Positions 1 through 5,614 of a DNA stretch of 7,808 bases are shown here, piece after piece (within the stretch, counting starts at the first letter, position 1; each line of letters starts with the position of its first letter). The stretch covers positions 1 to 7,808 of the forward strand of contig JAPSGP010000125.1 of NCBI GenBank assembly GCA_031177445.1. Direction: 5' to 3'. The position numbers were made by a program, and so were the translations under genes. The notes below the pieces were generated by a model. It did no database searches and had not been told where the DNA came from. It saw only the letters and a list, made by a program, of their open reading frames with translations. The DNA is from Acidimicrobiia bacterium. GTDB lineage: Bacteria; Actinomycetota; Acidimicrobiia; IMCC26256; JACDBD01.

Positions 1-847
1 CCCAGACGTGGAAACCTTCCGGATCGTCGGTGGCCATGGAGCCCGCGAGCACGAGCTGGGCATCGGTGACCTTCTCGCGCACGAGATGGAACGCCTTGAT
101 CGCGCCGACCGGGTCCTTCCACGGGTCGTAGCGGCTGACCTGACACACGATCGGCCGGCGGACCTCGATCCCGTACTGGCGGCAGAGCTCCTCGGCGAAC
201 GGCAACGGTAGGTCGAGGTTCTTCACCGAGAGAGGATCGATGCACGGCGGCGCGTGCACGACGCGCTCCATCGACAGTGAGTCGGGCACGAACTCCTTCA
301 TGGTCCAGACGGACGCGTCGTGCAACTCCACGAACGGACGAATGAAGTCCCACATCAACGGGTTGGCGTCGGTGAGGTCGATGTGACAGCGCCAGACCCA
401 GGTCGTATCGGGCCCCCGCAAGGCCGGGTCGGAGACGAAGCTTCTGAGCGCGGCCGGCTGCGGGTCGTGTGCGATCACGAAGTCCCACTCGCCCTCGACC
501 TGGAGGGCGTTGGCGAGGGTGTGCTCGAGATAGATGTGCTGCTCGCGTTCGGACCACTCCACGTCGGCGCCCTGGAGGCCGTTGTGCATCGACTTCGTGA
601 CCGCGAAGAACTCGTCGCTTCCGCGCATGACCTGCCACTCCGCATCGATGCCGAGGTCCAGGAGGAGGGGGACGTGGGTGGCGAGCAGCTCGGCCACGCC
701 ACCGCCGTACGCGGTGGCGTTGATGTGCAGGATCCTGGCACCCCGGAACGGCTCGGCCAGCGCTCGGATCCGATCGACCGTCTCGTCCCCCACGATCGGG
801 GCGTAGGCAGTGAGATCCTTGTCGAGGAGGGGGACTCGTTCGAGCAC
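1..847 (-). CDS. treT: TreT-like trehalose synthase (GT4 glycosyltransferase), N-terminal 282 residues, partial
   Basis: The frame is open from a GTG at 847 to the left edge, so the C-terminal part of the protein is missing. TreT enzymes join an NDP-glucose to glucose to give trehalose in the cytoplasm. The N-terminus reads RILHINATAYGGGVAELL (about residues 38-55), the glycine-rich nucleotide-sugar fold entry of this family. It is followed by a GIDAEWQVMRG and FFAVTKSMHNGLQG segment (66-93), HDPQPAA (127-133), RCHIDLT (153-159) and SRYDPWKDP (238-246), which begins the second Rossmann lobe. These blocks match what I remember of TreT more closely than generic GT4 enzymes. The GTG start is chosen because GAAGG lies 6 nt upstream (858-854); no in-frame ATG precedes it. 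It is divergent from the glycerate kinase gene with a 47-bp gap. A related GT4 using another acceptor, such as glycerate, cannot be excluded. Confidence 0.85.
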   Translation of the reverse strand, partial: MLERVPLLDKDLTAYAPIVGDETVDRIRALAEPFRGARILHINATAYGGGVAELLATHVPLLLDLGIDAEWQVMRGSDEFFAVTKSMHNGLQGADVEWSEREQHIYLEHTLANALQVEGEWDFVIAHDPQPAALRSFVSDPALRGPDTTWVWRCHIDLTDANPLMWDFIRPFVELHDASVWTMKEFVPDSLSMERVVHAPPCIDPLSVKNLDLPLPFAEELCRQYGIEVRRPIVCQVSRYDPWKDPVGAIKAFHLVREKVTDAQLVLAGSMATDDPEGFHVW

Positions 848-894
848 GGCCGGCCTTCGTCGTAGGGATGGGTCCGCGGTGCAATCTATCCATC
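848..894. promoter_or_regulatory. Short divergent promoter region between treT-like gene and glycerate kinase
   Basis: Only 47 bp separate the two divergent starts. On the minus strand TAGATT (888-883) fits a TANNNT -10 element and would give a leader of about 29 nt carrying the GAAGG ribosome site (858-854). I see no convincing -35 element. For the plus-strand gene there is no Shine-Dalgarno sequence just before the GTG at 895, so leaderless translation is possible. This is inference from short motifs. Confidence 0.3.
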
Positions 895-1923
895 GTGAGT
901 TGCGCCCTTGCCTGTCCGGACAAGTTCCGGGGGACCCTGTCGGCGCCACAGGCGACGGCGGCGATGGCCGCGGGGCTGCGAGCCGCCGGCTACGACGATG
1001 TTCGCGAGCTCCCGCTCGCCGACGGTGGTGAAGGGACGCTGGATTCGCTGCTCGTGGCACGAGGGGGCACACGGCGGCGCACGACCGTCACGGGCCCCCT
1101 GGGCGATCGGGTCGAGGCCGAGTGGGGCGTGCTGCCCGGCGGCGTGGCGGTGGTCGAGATGGCGCAGGCGAGCGGCCTCGCGCTCGTCGGGCGTCGCAAC
1201 GACCCGCTCCGGGCGAGCACCCGCGGCACCGGCGAGCTCGTCGCCGCCGCGCTGCGGGGCGGCGCGAGCCGCGTGATCGTCGGGGTGGGCGGGAGCGCCA
1301 CCACCGACGGCGGGCTCGGCGCGGTCGATGCGCTGGGGTGGTCGCTCGGCGGCGCCGAGGTCACCGTCGCGTGCGACGTCGACACGTTGTTCCTCGACGC
1401 CGCGACCGTGTACGGGCCCCAGAAGGGCGCCACCGCGGCGCAGATCTCGTTGCTCGCCCGCCGGCTCGTCCGCTTGGGCGAGGAGTACGAGCGCCGTACC
1501 GGCGTCGACGTCACCGCGCTCGAGGGCGGAGGAGCAGCCGGTGGTCTCGCCGGCGGCCTGGCCGCGATCGGCGCCACCCTCGAGCCGGGCTTCGACGTGG
1601 TTGCCCAGGCCGCGGGACTCGACACGGCGCTCGTCGACGTCGACCTCGTCGTCACGGGGGAGGGCCGCCTCGACGCCACGAGCTTCGCGGGGAAGGTCGT
1701 CGGTGGCGTGCTCGACTGGGCCGCGGGCGAAGGGGTGCGACGGCGAGCGGTGGTCGTCGGGCAGGTGACCCAGGAGGCGCGCGACGAGCTCTCCGTGCAC
1801 GGGCCGGTGGAGGTGCTCGCGCTCACGGATCGGGTGTGGCAGATCGGCGAGGCGTACTCACGAGCTGCGCTCCTGGTCGAGGAGGCCGCGCTCGAAGCCG
1901 GCCGCCATGCGCTCGAGCGGTAA
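895..1923 (+). CDS. glxK: Glycerate kinase (GlxK/GarK family)
   Basis: A 342-residue cytosolic kinase that phosphorylates D-glycerate with ATP; this fold family usually yields 2-phosphoglycerate. Family blocks in order: CPDKFRGTLSA at the N-terminus (usual form APDSFKGSLSA), PLADGGEGTLDSL (40-52), EMAQASGLAL (88-97), GVGGSATTDGG (130-140), ACDVD followed by VYGPQKGAT (159-180), GGGAAGGLAGGL, and VVTGEGRLDATSFAGK. The GTG at 895 is preferred to an ATG at 868 because it puts the CPDKF strand right at the N-terminus, as in relatives. Compared with the roughly 370-380 residues usual for the family, a segment between DALGWSL and VACDVD and the NPLTGPNGA-like stretch after CDVD are short or absent. 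The catalytic blocks are intact. The gene is flanked by trehalose and glucosylglycerate-type genes, which suggests a role in the glycerate / phosphoglycerate pool. Confidence 0.9.
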   Translation: MSCALACPDKFRGTLSAPQATAAMAAGLRAAGYDDVRELPLADGGEGTLDSLLVARGGTRRRTTVTGPLGDRVEAEWGVLPGGVAVVEMAQASGLALVGRRNDPLRASTRGTGELVAAALRGGASRVIVGVGGSATTDGGLGAVDALGWSLGGAEVTVACDVDTLFLDAATVYGPQKGATAAQISLLARRLVRLGEEYERRTGVDVTALEGGGAAGGLAGGLAAIGATLEPGFDVVAQAAGLDTALVDVDLVVTGEGRLDATSFAGKVVGGVLDWAAGEGVRRRAVVVGQVTQEARDELSVHGPVEVLALTDRVWQIGEAYSRAALLVEEAALEAGRHALER

Positions 1924-1996
1924 GTCCTCGGAAGGATCCGGGACGATCGCACGCCGGGGTACCTCCTCGCTCGGCCGCAGCCTCGCGGCGCTTACG

Positions 1997-2015
1997 GCGG
2001 CGCCTTCCGCGCCGC
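1997..2015. terminator. GC-rich hairpin between convergent genes, candidate terminator
   Basis: GCGGCGC (1997-2003), loop CTTCC, GCGCCGC (2009-2015) is a perfect 7-bp stem lying between the ends of the glycerate kinase (plus) and GpgS (minus) genes. There is no T-tract on either side, so it would have to act as a U-less actinobacterial-type terminator. The rest of the gap (1924-2126) holds only GC-rich sequence, including a 10-bp direct repeat TGCGCTCGCC at 2061-2070 and 2096-2105. Confidence 0.35.
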
Positions 2016-2126
2016 ATCGCGGCTCGCTGCGTGTGCAACTCGCTCGTCGGCACACCGGCATGCGCTCGCCCCTCGCGCGCGCTGCGTCCCCGACGTGCGC
2101 TCGCCGGCTCCGCCGTCGCGGGCCGG

Positions 2127-3050
2127 TCAGGCGGTCTGCTCGCGGCCGAACTTGGCGGCGTAGGCGGGGACGGTGATCATCGGCGGTCGTTCCCGGACCT
2201 CGACCGCGACCTGCTCCATGCCGAGGCCGTCGTCGAAGCGGACGAGATCGGTCCGGAACGGCGGATCGCAGCAGTCGATCCCGGCGCGCCGTAGCACGGT
2301 GACGAGCACCGCCATCGCCTGCGGACCCAGCTCGACGAGCGGCCGGTTCCGATGCTCGCGCACGCCGAGATCGACCTGCGCGACCGCGTGCACGCCGAAG
2401 CGTGATGCGACGTCGATGAGCATGCCGATCTCGACGCCCCATCCTTCGACGAACGGGATCGACTCGAGGACGACGCGCCGGCCCGCGTACTCGCCCGCGA
2501 GCGGCTGCACGAACCGCGTAAGCGTCGGGAACAGGTACGACAGCGCCGGTCGCGCCATCAGCTCGGTCACGCGGCCGCCGCCGGAGGGCTCGCCCGCGAG
2601 CGGGCGCCGGTAGAAACCCTTGACGAGTGCCACGTCGGGCGTTGTGAGCAGTGGTGCCACGAGCCGGGTCACGAAGTGGGGATCGAAGTTGCGGATGTCG
2701 GCGTCGAGCCAGCACAGCAGGTCGCCGTCGCAGGCGTACAGCGACTTCCACAGTGCGTTGCCCTTGCCGCTGCCGGACGGGAGATCGGCGAGCGTCTCGT
2801 CGGCGCGGACGACGCGCGCGCCCGCGGCGCGTGCCAGCGCGGCGGTGGCGTCGACTGATCCGTCGTCGACGACCACGACCTCGTCGACCAGCCCGGTGCC
2901 ATCGACGAGCTGCTCGCGGACACCGGCGACGATGGCGCCCACGGTCGCTTCCTCGTCCCGGGCCGGTAGGCACACGGAGATGGCGAGATCGAGCCGGCGC
3001 TTGGCCTCGACCAGCGAGTCGAGGTCGAGAGCCTCGGTGGGACGCCGCAT
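2127..3050 (-). CDS. gpgS: Glucosyl-3-phosphoglycerate synthase (GT81)
   Basis: A 307-residue GT-A-fold glycosyltransferase that transfers glucose from an NDP-glucose to 3-phosphoglycerate. The product is the first intermediate of glucosylglycerate and, in mycobacteria, of methylglucose lipopolysaccharide. Visible blocks: SVCLPARDEEATVGAIV (25-41, the nucleotide-binding strand), VVVDDGS (59-65), GSGKGNALWKSL (93-104), the metal-binding DxD as WLDAD (114-118), VKGFYRRPL (143-151), GGGRVTELMARP (157-168), QPLAGEYAG (182-190), GWGVEIGMLID (203-213) and LGVREHRNRPL (228-238). All match the mycobacterial GpgS pattern as I remember it. The start is the ATG at 3050, the only in-frame ATG near the N-terminus; it has no clear Shine-Dalgarno sequence and may be leaderless. 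The gene is convergent with glycerate kinase and divergent from the SAM-riboswitch operon. Mannosylglycerate-type synthases are more distant and lack several of these blocks. Confidence 0.93.
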   Translation of the reverse strand: MRRPTEALDLDSLVEAKRRLDLAISVCLPARDEEATVGAIVAGVREQLVDGTGLVDEVVVVDDGSVDATAALARAAGARVVRADETLADLPSGSGKGNALWKSLYACDGDLLCWLDADIRNFDPHFVTRLVAPLLTTPDVALVKGFYRRPLAGEPSGGGRVTELMARPALSYLFPTLTRFVQPLAGEYAGRRVVLESIPFVEGWGVEIGMLIDVASRFGVHAVAQVDLGVREHRNRPLVELGPQAMAVLVTVLRRAGIDCCDPPFRTDLVRFDDGLGMEQVAVEVRERPPMITVPAYAAKFGREQTA

Positions 3051-3120
3051 GGCATCAGCGTATGAGCACCCGTCAATCCCTCGGGTCGAGGCGGGCTGCT
3101 TTGCTAGGTTTGACGGCGAA
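3051..3120. promoter_or_regulatory. Divergent upstream region of gpgS and the riboswitch operon
   Basis: This 70-bp stretch separates the GpgS start from the riboswitch. On the plus strand TAGGTT (3105-3110) fits a -10 element and would start transcription near 3117, just before riboswitch helix P1 at 3124. On the minus strand CATACG ends 8 nt before the gpgS ATG, consistent with a leaderless transcript. No good -35 boxes are visible, so both assignments are tentative. Confidence 0.3.
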
Positions 3121-3123
3121 CGC

Positions 3124-3228
3124 GCTCATCTAGAGCGGCTGAGGGACAGGCCCCGTGACGCCGCGGCAACCAGTGACTCGCCATCACCCGGATGGTGGGC
3201 GCCAGGTGCCAATGCCTGAACGATGAGC
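3124..3228 (+). ncRNA. SAM-I (S-box) riboswitch aptamer
   Basis: The RNA binds S-adenosylmethionine and normally shuts off downstream methionine-pathway genes. All helices can be drawn. P1 is GCTCATC (3124-3130) with GATGAGC (3222-3228). P2 is GCGGC (3135-3139) with GCCGC (3160-3164), enclosing the conserved GAGGGACAGGCCCCGTGAC segment with kink-turn GA steps. The conserved GGCAACC lies at 3165-3171. P3 is CGCC (3179-3182) and CACC (3185-3188) with GGTG and GGCG (3194-3201), interrupted by a two-base bulge. P4 is CAGG (3203-3206) with CCTG (3215-3218), closed by a loop containing TGCCAAT. The AGGTGCCAATGCCTG form of P4 is S-box-like; I see no extra P5 as in SAM-IV. Confidence 0.93.
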
Positions 3229-3320
3229 AGCCGATGAGCGGTCCTCCGCTCGAGGTGCTCGAGAGCGCGTCGAGAGAGGGCGGGCAAGCCGCCCCGGAGA
3301 GCCGCGAAAGGAGCATCGGC
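3229..3320 (+). promoter_or_regulatory. Candidate expression platform of the SAM riboswitch and thrC/metM ribosome site
   Basis: This leader separates the aptamer from the GTG start at 3321. It holds a second copy of the P1 3' strand (GATGAGC, 3233-3239), a hairpin GAGCGG-TCCT-CCGCTC (3236-3251), a competing hairpin CTCGAG-GTG-CTCGAG (3249-3263), and a stem GGGCGG-GCAAG-CCGCCC (3278-3294). The ribosome site AAAGGAG follows at 3307-3313. No run of T follows any stem, so translational control, or termination without a U-tract, is more likely than a classical intrinsic terminator. The sequence TCCTCC at 3242-3247 could pair in part with the ribosome site. The switching scheme is inference. Confidence 0.5.
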
Positions 3321-4598
3321 GTGTCGACGATCTGGAGTTCCGGGAAGCCCGGCTACGGGAACTACGTGCAAGGCCTTCGTTGTCGGGAGTGCGGCCGCGA
3401 GTACGAGGTCGCCCCCATCTACACCTGCGAGTGGTGCTTCGGGCCGCTTGAGGTCAGCTACGACTACGACGCCATCCGCGAGTCGATCAGCAGGGAGAAG
3501 ATCGAGGCGGGGCCGCACGCGATCTGGCGCTACGCCGATCTTCTTCCGGTCGACTACAGCCACGCCGTCGATCTCGGTGCCGGCTTCACGCCGCTCGTGC
3601 GCGCCGACCGTCTGGCGGCCGAGCTCGGGCTGGGCGAAGTGTGGGTGAAGAACGACACGCTCAACCCCACCAACTCGTTCAAGGACCGGGTCGCGTCGGT
3701 CGCGTTGTCGAAGGCACTCGAGTTCGGGTTCAAGACCGCGGCCTGCGCGTCCACCGGGAACCTCGCGAACTCGGTCGCGGCGCACGCCGCGCACGCGGGG
3801 CTGCGGAGTTTCGTGTTCATCCCCGCCAACCTCGAGCAACAGAAGATCGTCACCACCGCGGTGTACGGCGGCAACGTCGTCGCCATCGACGGGAACTACG
3901 ACGACGTCAACCGACTCTGCGCCGAGCTGGCCGGCACGTACCGGTGGGCGTTCGTCAACGTGAACGTTCGGCCGTACTACGCCGAGGGCTCGAAGACGCT
4001 CGCGTTCGAGACTGTCGAGCAGTTGGGATGGGAGCCTCCCGATCACGTCGTGGTGCCGATCGCGAGCGGTTCGCTGCTCACGAAGATCAGGAAGGGCTTC
4101 GACGAGCTGCACACGGTGGGCTTGATCGACGCGCCCGCGCAGGTGCGGGTGTCGGGCGCGCAGGCACAGGGATGCTCGCCCGTGGCAACGGCGTACCTCG
4201 AGGACAGTGACACGATTCGGCCGGTCAAGCCGAACACGATCGCCAAGTCGCTCGCCATCGGCAACCCGGCCGACGGCTACTTCGCGCTCGACGCGGTGCG
4301 CCAGAGCGGCGGTGGGCTGGCGGCGGTCTCCGACGACGAGGTCGTCGAGGGAATCCGGCTGCTGGCGCGCACCGAAGGGATCTTCGCCGAGACCGCCGGT
4401 GGCGTGACGATCGCGTCGCTGCAACGGCTCGCCGCCGACGGTGTGGTGCGCGCCGACGAGCGGGTCGTCGTCTACATCACCGGTCACGGGCTCAAGACGC
4501 TCGACGCGGTGACGCCCGGGGGCGGGCCCACGGCGGTCATCGCGCCCACGCTCGACGCATTCCACGATGCATTCGGCCCCGACCAGATCGAGGAGTGA
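3321..4598 (+). CDS. thrC: Threonine synthase-family PLP enzyme, probable MetM-type homocysteine synthase
   Basis: A 425-residue fold-type II PLP enzyme acting on O-phosphohomoserine. An N-terminal zinc ribbon is visible (Cys21, Cys24, Cys36, Cys39 in CREC and CEWC). The PLP lysine is Lys121 in NPTNSFKDR, and the phosphate-binding loop is ASTGNLANS (143-151). Late blocks include VPIASGSLLTKI, KPNTIAKSLAIGNP, TEGIFAETAGGVT and TGHGLKTLDAV. By fold it would be called threonine synthase. However, it sits under a SAM riboswitch and 4 bp ahead of a sulfur-carrier gene, as in the Streptomyces MetM/MetO pair I recall, where the ThrC homologue uses a protein thiocarboxylate to convert O-phosphohomoserine to homocysteine. 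I therefore infer a methionine role. The start is the GTG at 3321, with AAAGGAG 7 nt upstream; ATGs at 3192 and 3234 lie in the riboswitch P3 loop and in the leader. Canonical threonine synthase remains the alternative. Confidence 0.92.
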   Translation: MSTIWSSGKPGYGNYVQGLRCRECGREYEVAPIYTCEWCFGPLEVSYDYDAIRESISREKIEAGPHAIWRYADLLPVDYSHAVDLGAGFTPLVRADRLAAELGLGEVWVKNDTLNPTNSFKDRVASVALSKALEFGFKTAACASTGNLANSVAAHAAHAGLRSFVFIPANLEQQKIVTTAVYGGNVVAIDGNYDDVNRLCAELAGTYRWAFVNVNVRPYYAEGSKTLAFETVEQLGWEPPDHVVVPIASGSLLTKIRKGFDELHTVGLIDAPAQVRVSGAQAQGCSPVATAYLEDSDTIRPVKPNTIAKSLAIGNPADGYFALDAVRQSGGGLAAVSDDEVVEGIRLLARTEGIFAETAGGVTIASLQRLAADGVVRADERVVVYITGHGLKTLDAVTPGGGPTAVIAPTLDAFHDAFGPDQIEE

Positions 4599-4602
4599 CC
4601 AA

Positions 4603-4881
4603 GTGGCAGTCACCGTTCGCATCCCCACCCAACTTCGGGAGCTCGCCGGAGGGGCGGCCGAGGTCTCGGTCGACGGCTCGAGCGTCTCCGAGGTGCTCAA
4701 GCAGCTCGAGGTCCAGCACCCCGGCTTCGGCGAGCGCCTCTTCGACGACCAGGGCCAGCTCCGCCGCTTCGTCAACGTCTTCGTTGCCGACGAGGACATC
4801 CGCTTCCTGCAGGGCCTCGACACCGCCGTCGAGCCCAACCAGACCGTGAGCATCGTCCCCGCCGTCGCCGGAGGCGCCTGA
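4603..4881 (+). CDS. CysO/MoaD/ThiS-like sulfur carrier protein ending Gly-Gly-Ala (MetO-like)
   Basis: A 92-residue beta-grasp (ubiquitin-fold) protein. It resembles mycobacterial CysO throughout: VTVRIPTQLRELAGG at the start, GERL, LRRFVNVFVADEDIRFLQGLDT (53-74), and the tail TVSIVPAVAGGA. Such carriers are adenylated at a C-terminal Gly-Gly, converted to a thiocarboxylate, and donate sulfur to a PLP enzyme. Here one Ala (92) follows Gly90-Gly91, so a protease would have to trim it before activation, or the Ala is tolerated. The start is the GTG at 4603: AGGAG (4591-4595) lies 7 nt upstream, inside the end of the preceding gene. An upstream in-frame ATG at 4567 would overlap that gene and add a tail not seen in relatives. 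The 4-bp gap to the ThrC-like gene implies one transcript under the SAM riboswitch. Molybdopterin or thiamine roles are less likely given this context. Confidence 0.9.
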   Translation: MAVTVRIPTQLRELAGGAAEVSVDGSSVSEVLKQLEVQHPGFGERLFDDQGQLRRFVNVFVADEDIRFLQGLDTAVEPNQTVSIVPAVAGGA

Positions 4882-4902
4882 CCGCCCGACGAGTCGGCGC
4901 CT
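4872..4902. terminator. Inverted repeat across convergent gene ends, candidate bidirectional terminator
   Basis: AGGCGCC (4872-4878) and GGCGCCT (4896-4902) are perfect 7-bp inverted arms around 17 nt. They overlap the stop codon of the sulfur carrier and the stop codon of the DtxR-family gene. Inside, a smaller stem CCGA-CGAG-TCGG (4886-4897) could form instead. A further GGCGCC lies at 4907-4912. There is no T-tract. The placement between convergent genes 19 bp apart is suggestive, but part of the repeat is coding. Confidence 0.35.
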
Positions 4903-5566
4903 ACGCGGCGCCTTTGGTGACGTACATCTGCTCGGCGACGGCGGTGGGCACGGTGTGCTCGCCCGCGGGCGTGTCGACGACGACGCCGGTGGGGTCGCTG
5001 CGCACGACGGTCGCGGTGGAGCCGGGGATGAGGCGGGCTTTGGCCACGAGTTGGAGGGCCTCGTCGCTGAGCTCGAGCTTCTCGCTGATGCGGGCAACCG
5101 TGACCCGTCCCGGTTGCGCCTTCACGAGTGAGGTCGTGGGCTTGCCGGTGGAGCGCCGCTTCGAGCCCGGGATCGGGTTGCCGTGCGGGCAGGTCGTCGG
5201 GTCGCCGAGCAGCTCGACCAGCTTTTCCTCGACGTCGGCCGAGATCGCGTGCTCCCACCGCGCCGCCTCTCGGTGGACCTTCTCCCATTCGAGGCCGATG
5301 ACGTCGGTGAGGAGACGCTCGGCCAGGCGGTGCCGCCGGACGACGGAGGTCGCCAGCTTGCGACCCTTCTCGGTCAGGCGAAGCGTGCGGTCGTCGAGCA
5401 GCTCGGTGTAGCCGAGTCGCACGAGCCGGTCGACCGTCTCCGACACGGCCGCGGCTGACAGGCCCAGGCGCTCGACCAGGCGGGCACGCAACGGCGGAAC
5501 GCCCTCCTCCTCGATCTCGAGGATCGTCTCGAGGTACTCCTCGGTCGTGTCGTGCATCTCGGCCAC
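4901..5566 (-). CDS. DtxR/IdeR/MntR-family metal-dependent transcriptional repressor
   Basis: A 221-residue regulator with an N-terminal winged helix (TTEEYLETI, then LRARLVERLGLSAAAVSETVDRLVRLGY), a dimerisation and metal-binding region (RRHRLAERLLTDVIGLEWEKVH, then ARWEHAIS), the family motif CPHGNPIPG, and a C-terminal FeoA/SH3-like domain. It should repress metal-uptake genes when loaded with Fe2+ or Mn2+. The GTG start at 5566 is preferred to the ATG at 5557 because AGGAG (5577-5573) lies 6 nt upstream. It also makes the numbering coincide with diphtheria DtxR: His79, Glu83, His98, Glu105 and His106 fall at the same positions. Two DtxR ligands differ: position 10 is Glu (Met in DtxR) and position 102 is Ala (Cys in DtxR), so the preferred metal cannot be called. 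It is divergent from an ABC ATPase gene across a DtxR-like operator, suggesting autoregulation and control of that gene. Confidence 0.93.
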   Translation of the reverse strand: MAEMHDTTEEYLETILEIEEEGVPPLRARLVERLGLSAAAVSETVDRLVRLGYTELLDDRTLRLTEKGRKLATSVVRRHRLAERLLTDVIGLEWEKVHREAARWEHAISADVEEKLVELLGDPTTCPHGNPIPGSKRRSTGKPTTSLVKAQPGRVTVARISEKLELSDEALQLVAKARLIPGSTATVVRSDPTGVVVDTPAGEHTVPTAVAEQMYVTKGAA

Positions 5567-5589
5567 GAGGCGCTCCTGAAATCGACGAT

Positions 5590-5608
5590 TCAGGTGAGGA
5601 TACCCTGA
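5590..5608. promoter_or_regulatory. IdeR/DtxR-box-like operator with overlapping divergent -10 elements
   Basis: The 19-bp sequence TCAGGTGAGGATACCCTGA has inverted arms TCAGG and CCTGA separated by 9 bp. By hand alignment it matches the IdeR/DtxR consensus TTAGGTTAGGCTAACCTAA at 14 of 19 positions. It sits in the 48-bp gap between the repressor gene and the ABC ATPase gene. TACCCT (5601-5606, plus) and TATCCT (5602-5597, minus) fit -10 elements and both lie inside it, so a bound repressor would block both directions. A further CCTGA arm at 5575-5579 lies 10 bp to the left and overlaps the repressor's ribosome site, so a second dimer could bind. Confidence 0.68.
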
Positions 5609-5614
5609 CTCTCT

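Noticed and set aside
320..865. Plus-strand open frame of 181 codons at the left end.
   Set aside because: It is the shadow of the TreT-like gene, whose minus-strand frame carries all the recognisable motifs.
868..870. ATG start 27 bp upstream for glycerate kinase.
   Set aside because: The extra residues are not family-like, and the GTG at 895 puts the conserved N-terminal strand at the right place. Not fully excluded.
2061..2105. Ten-base direct repeat TGCGCTCGCC, 35 bp apart, in the convergent gap.
   Set aside because: Too short and too close to local base composition to call a functional repeat.
1122..2294. Plus-strand frame running from the glycerate kinase gene into the gpgS region.
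   Set aside because: The translation is Arg-rich and unrelated to any family; it crosses two real genes in the wrong frame or strand.
1858..2973. Minus-strand frame overlapping gpgS and the end of the glycerate kinase gene.
   Set aside because: Gly/Arg-rich shadow; the neighbouring minus-strand frame encodes a complete GpgS.
3223..3237. Four-codon reading frame (ATG to TGA) in the riboswitch leader, a possible leader peptide.
   Set aside because: It overlaps the P1 3' strand, is too short, has no ribosome site, and is explained by the duplicated GATGAGC.
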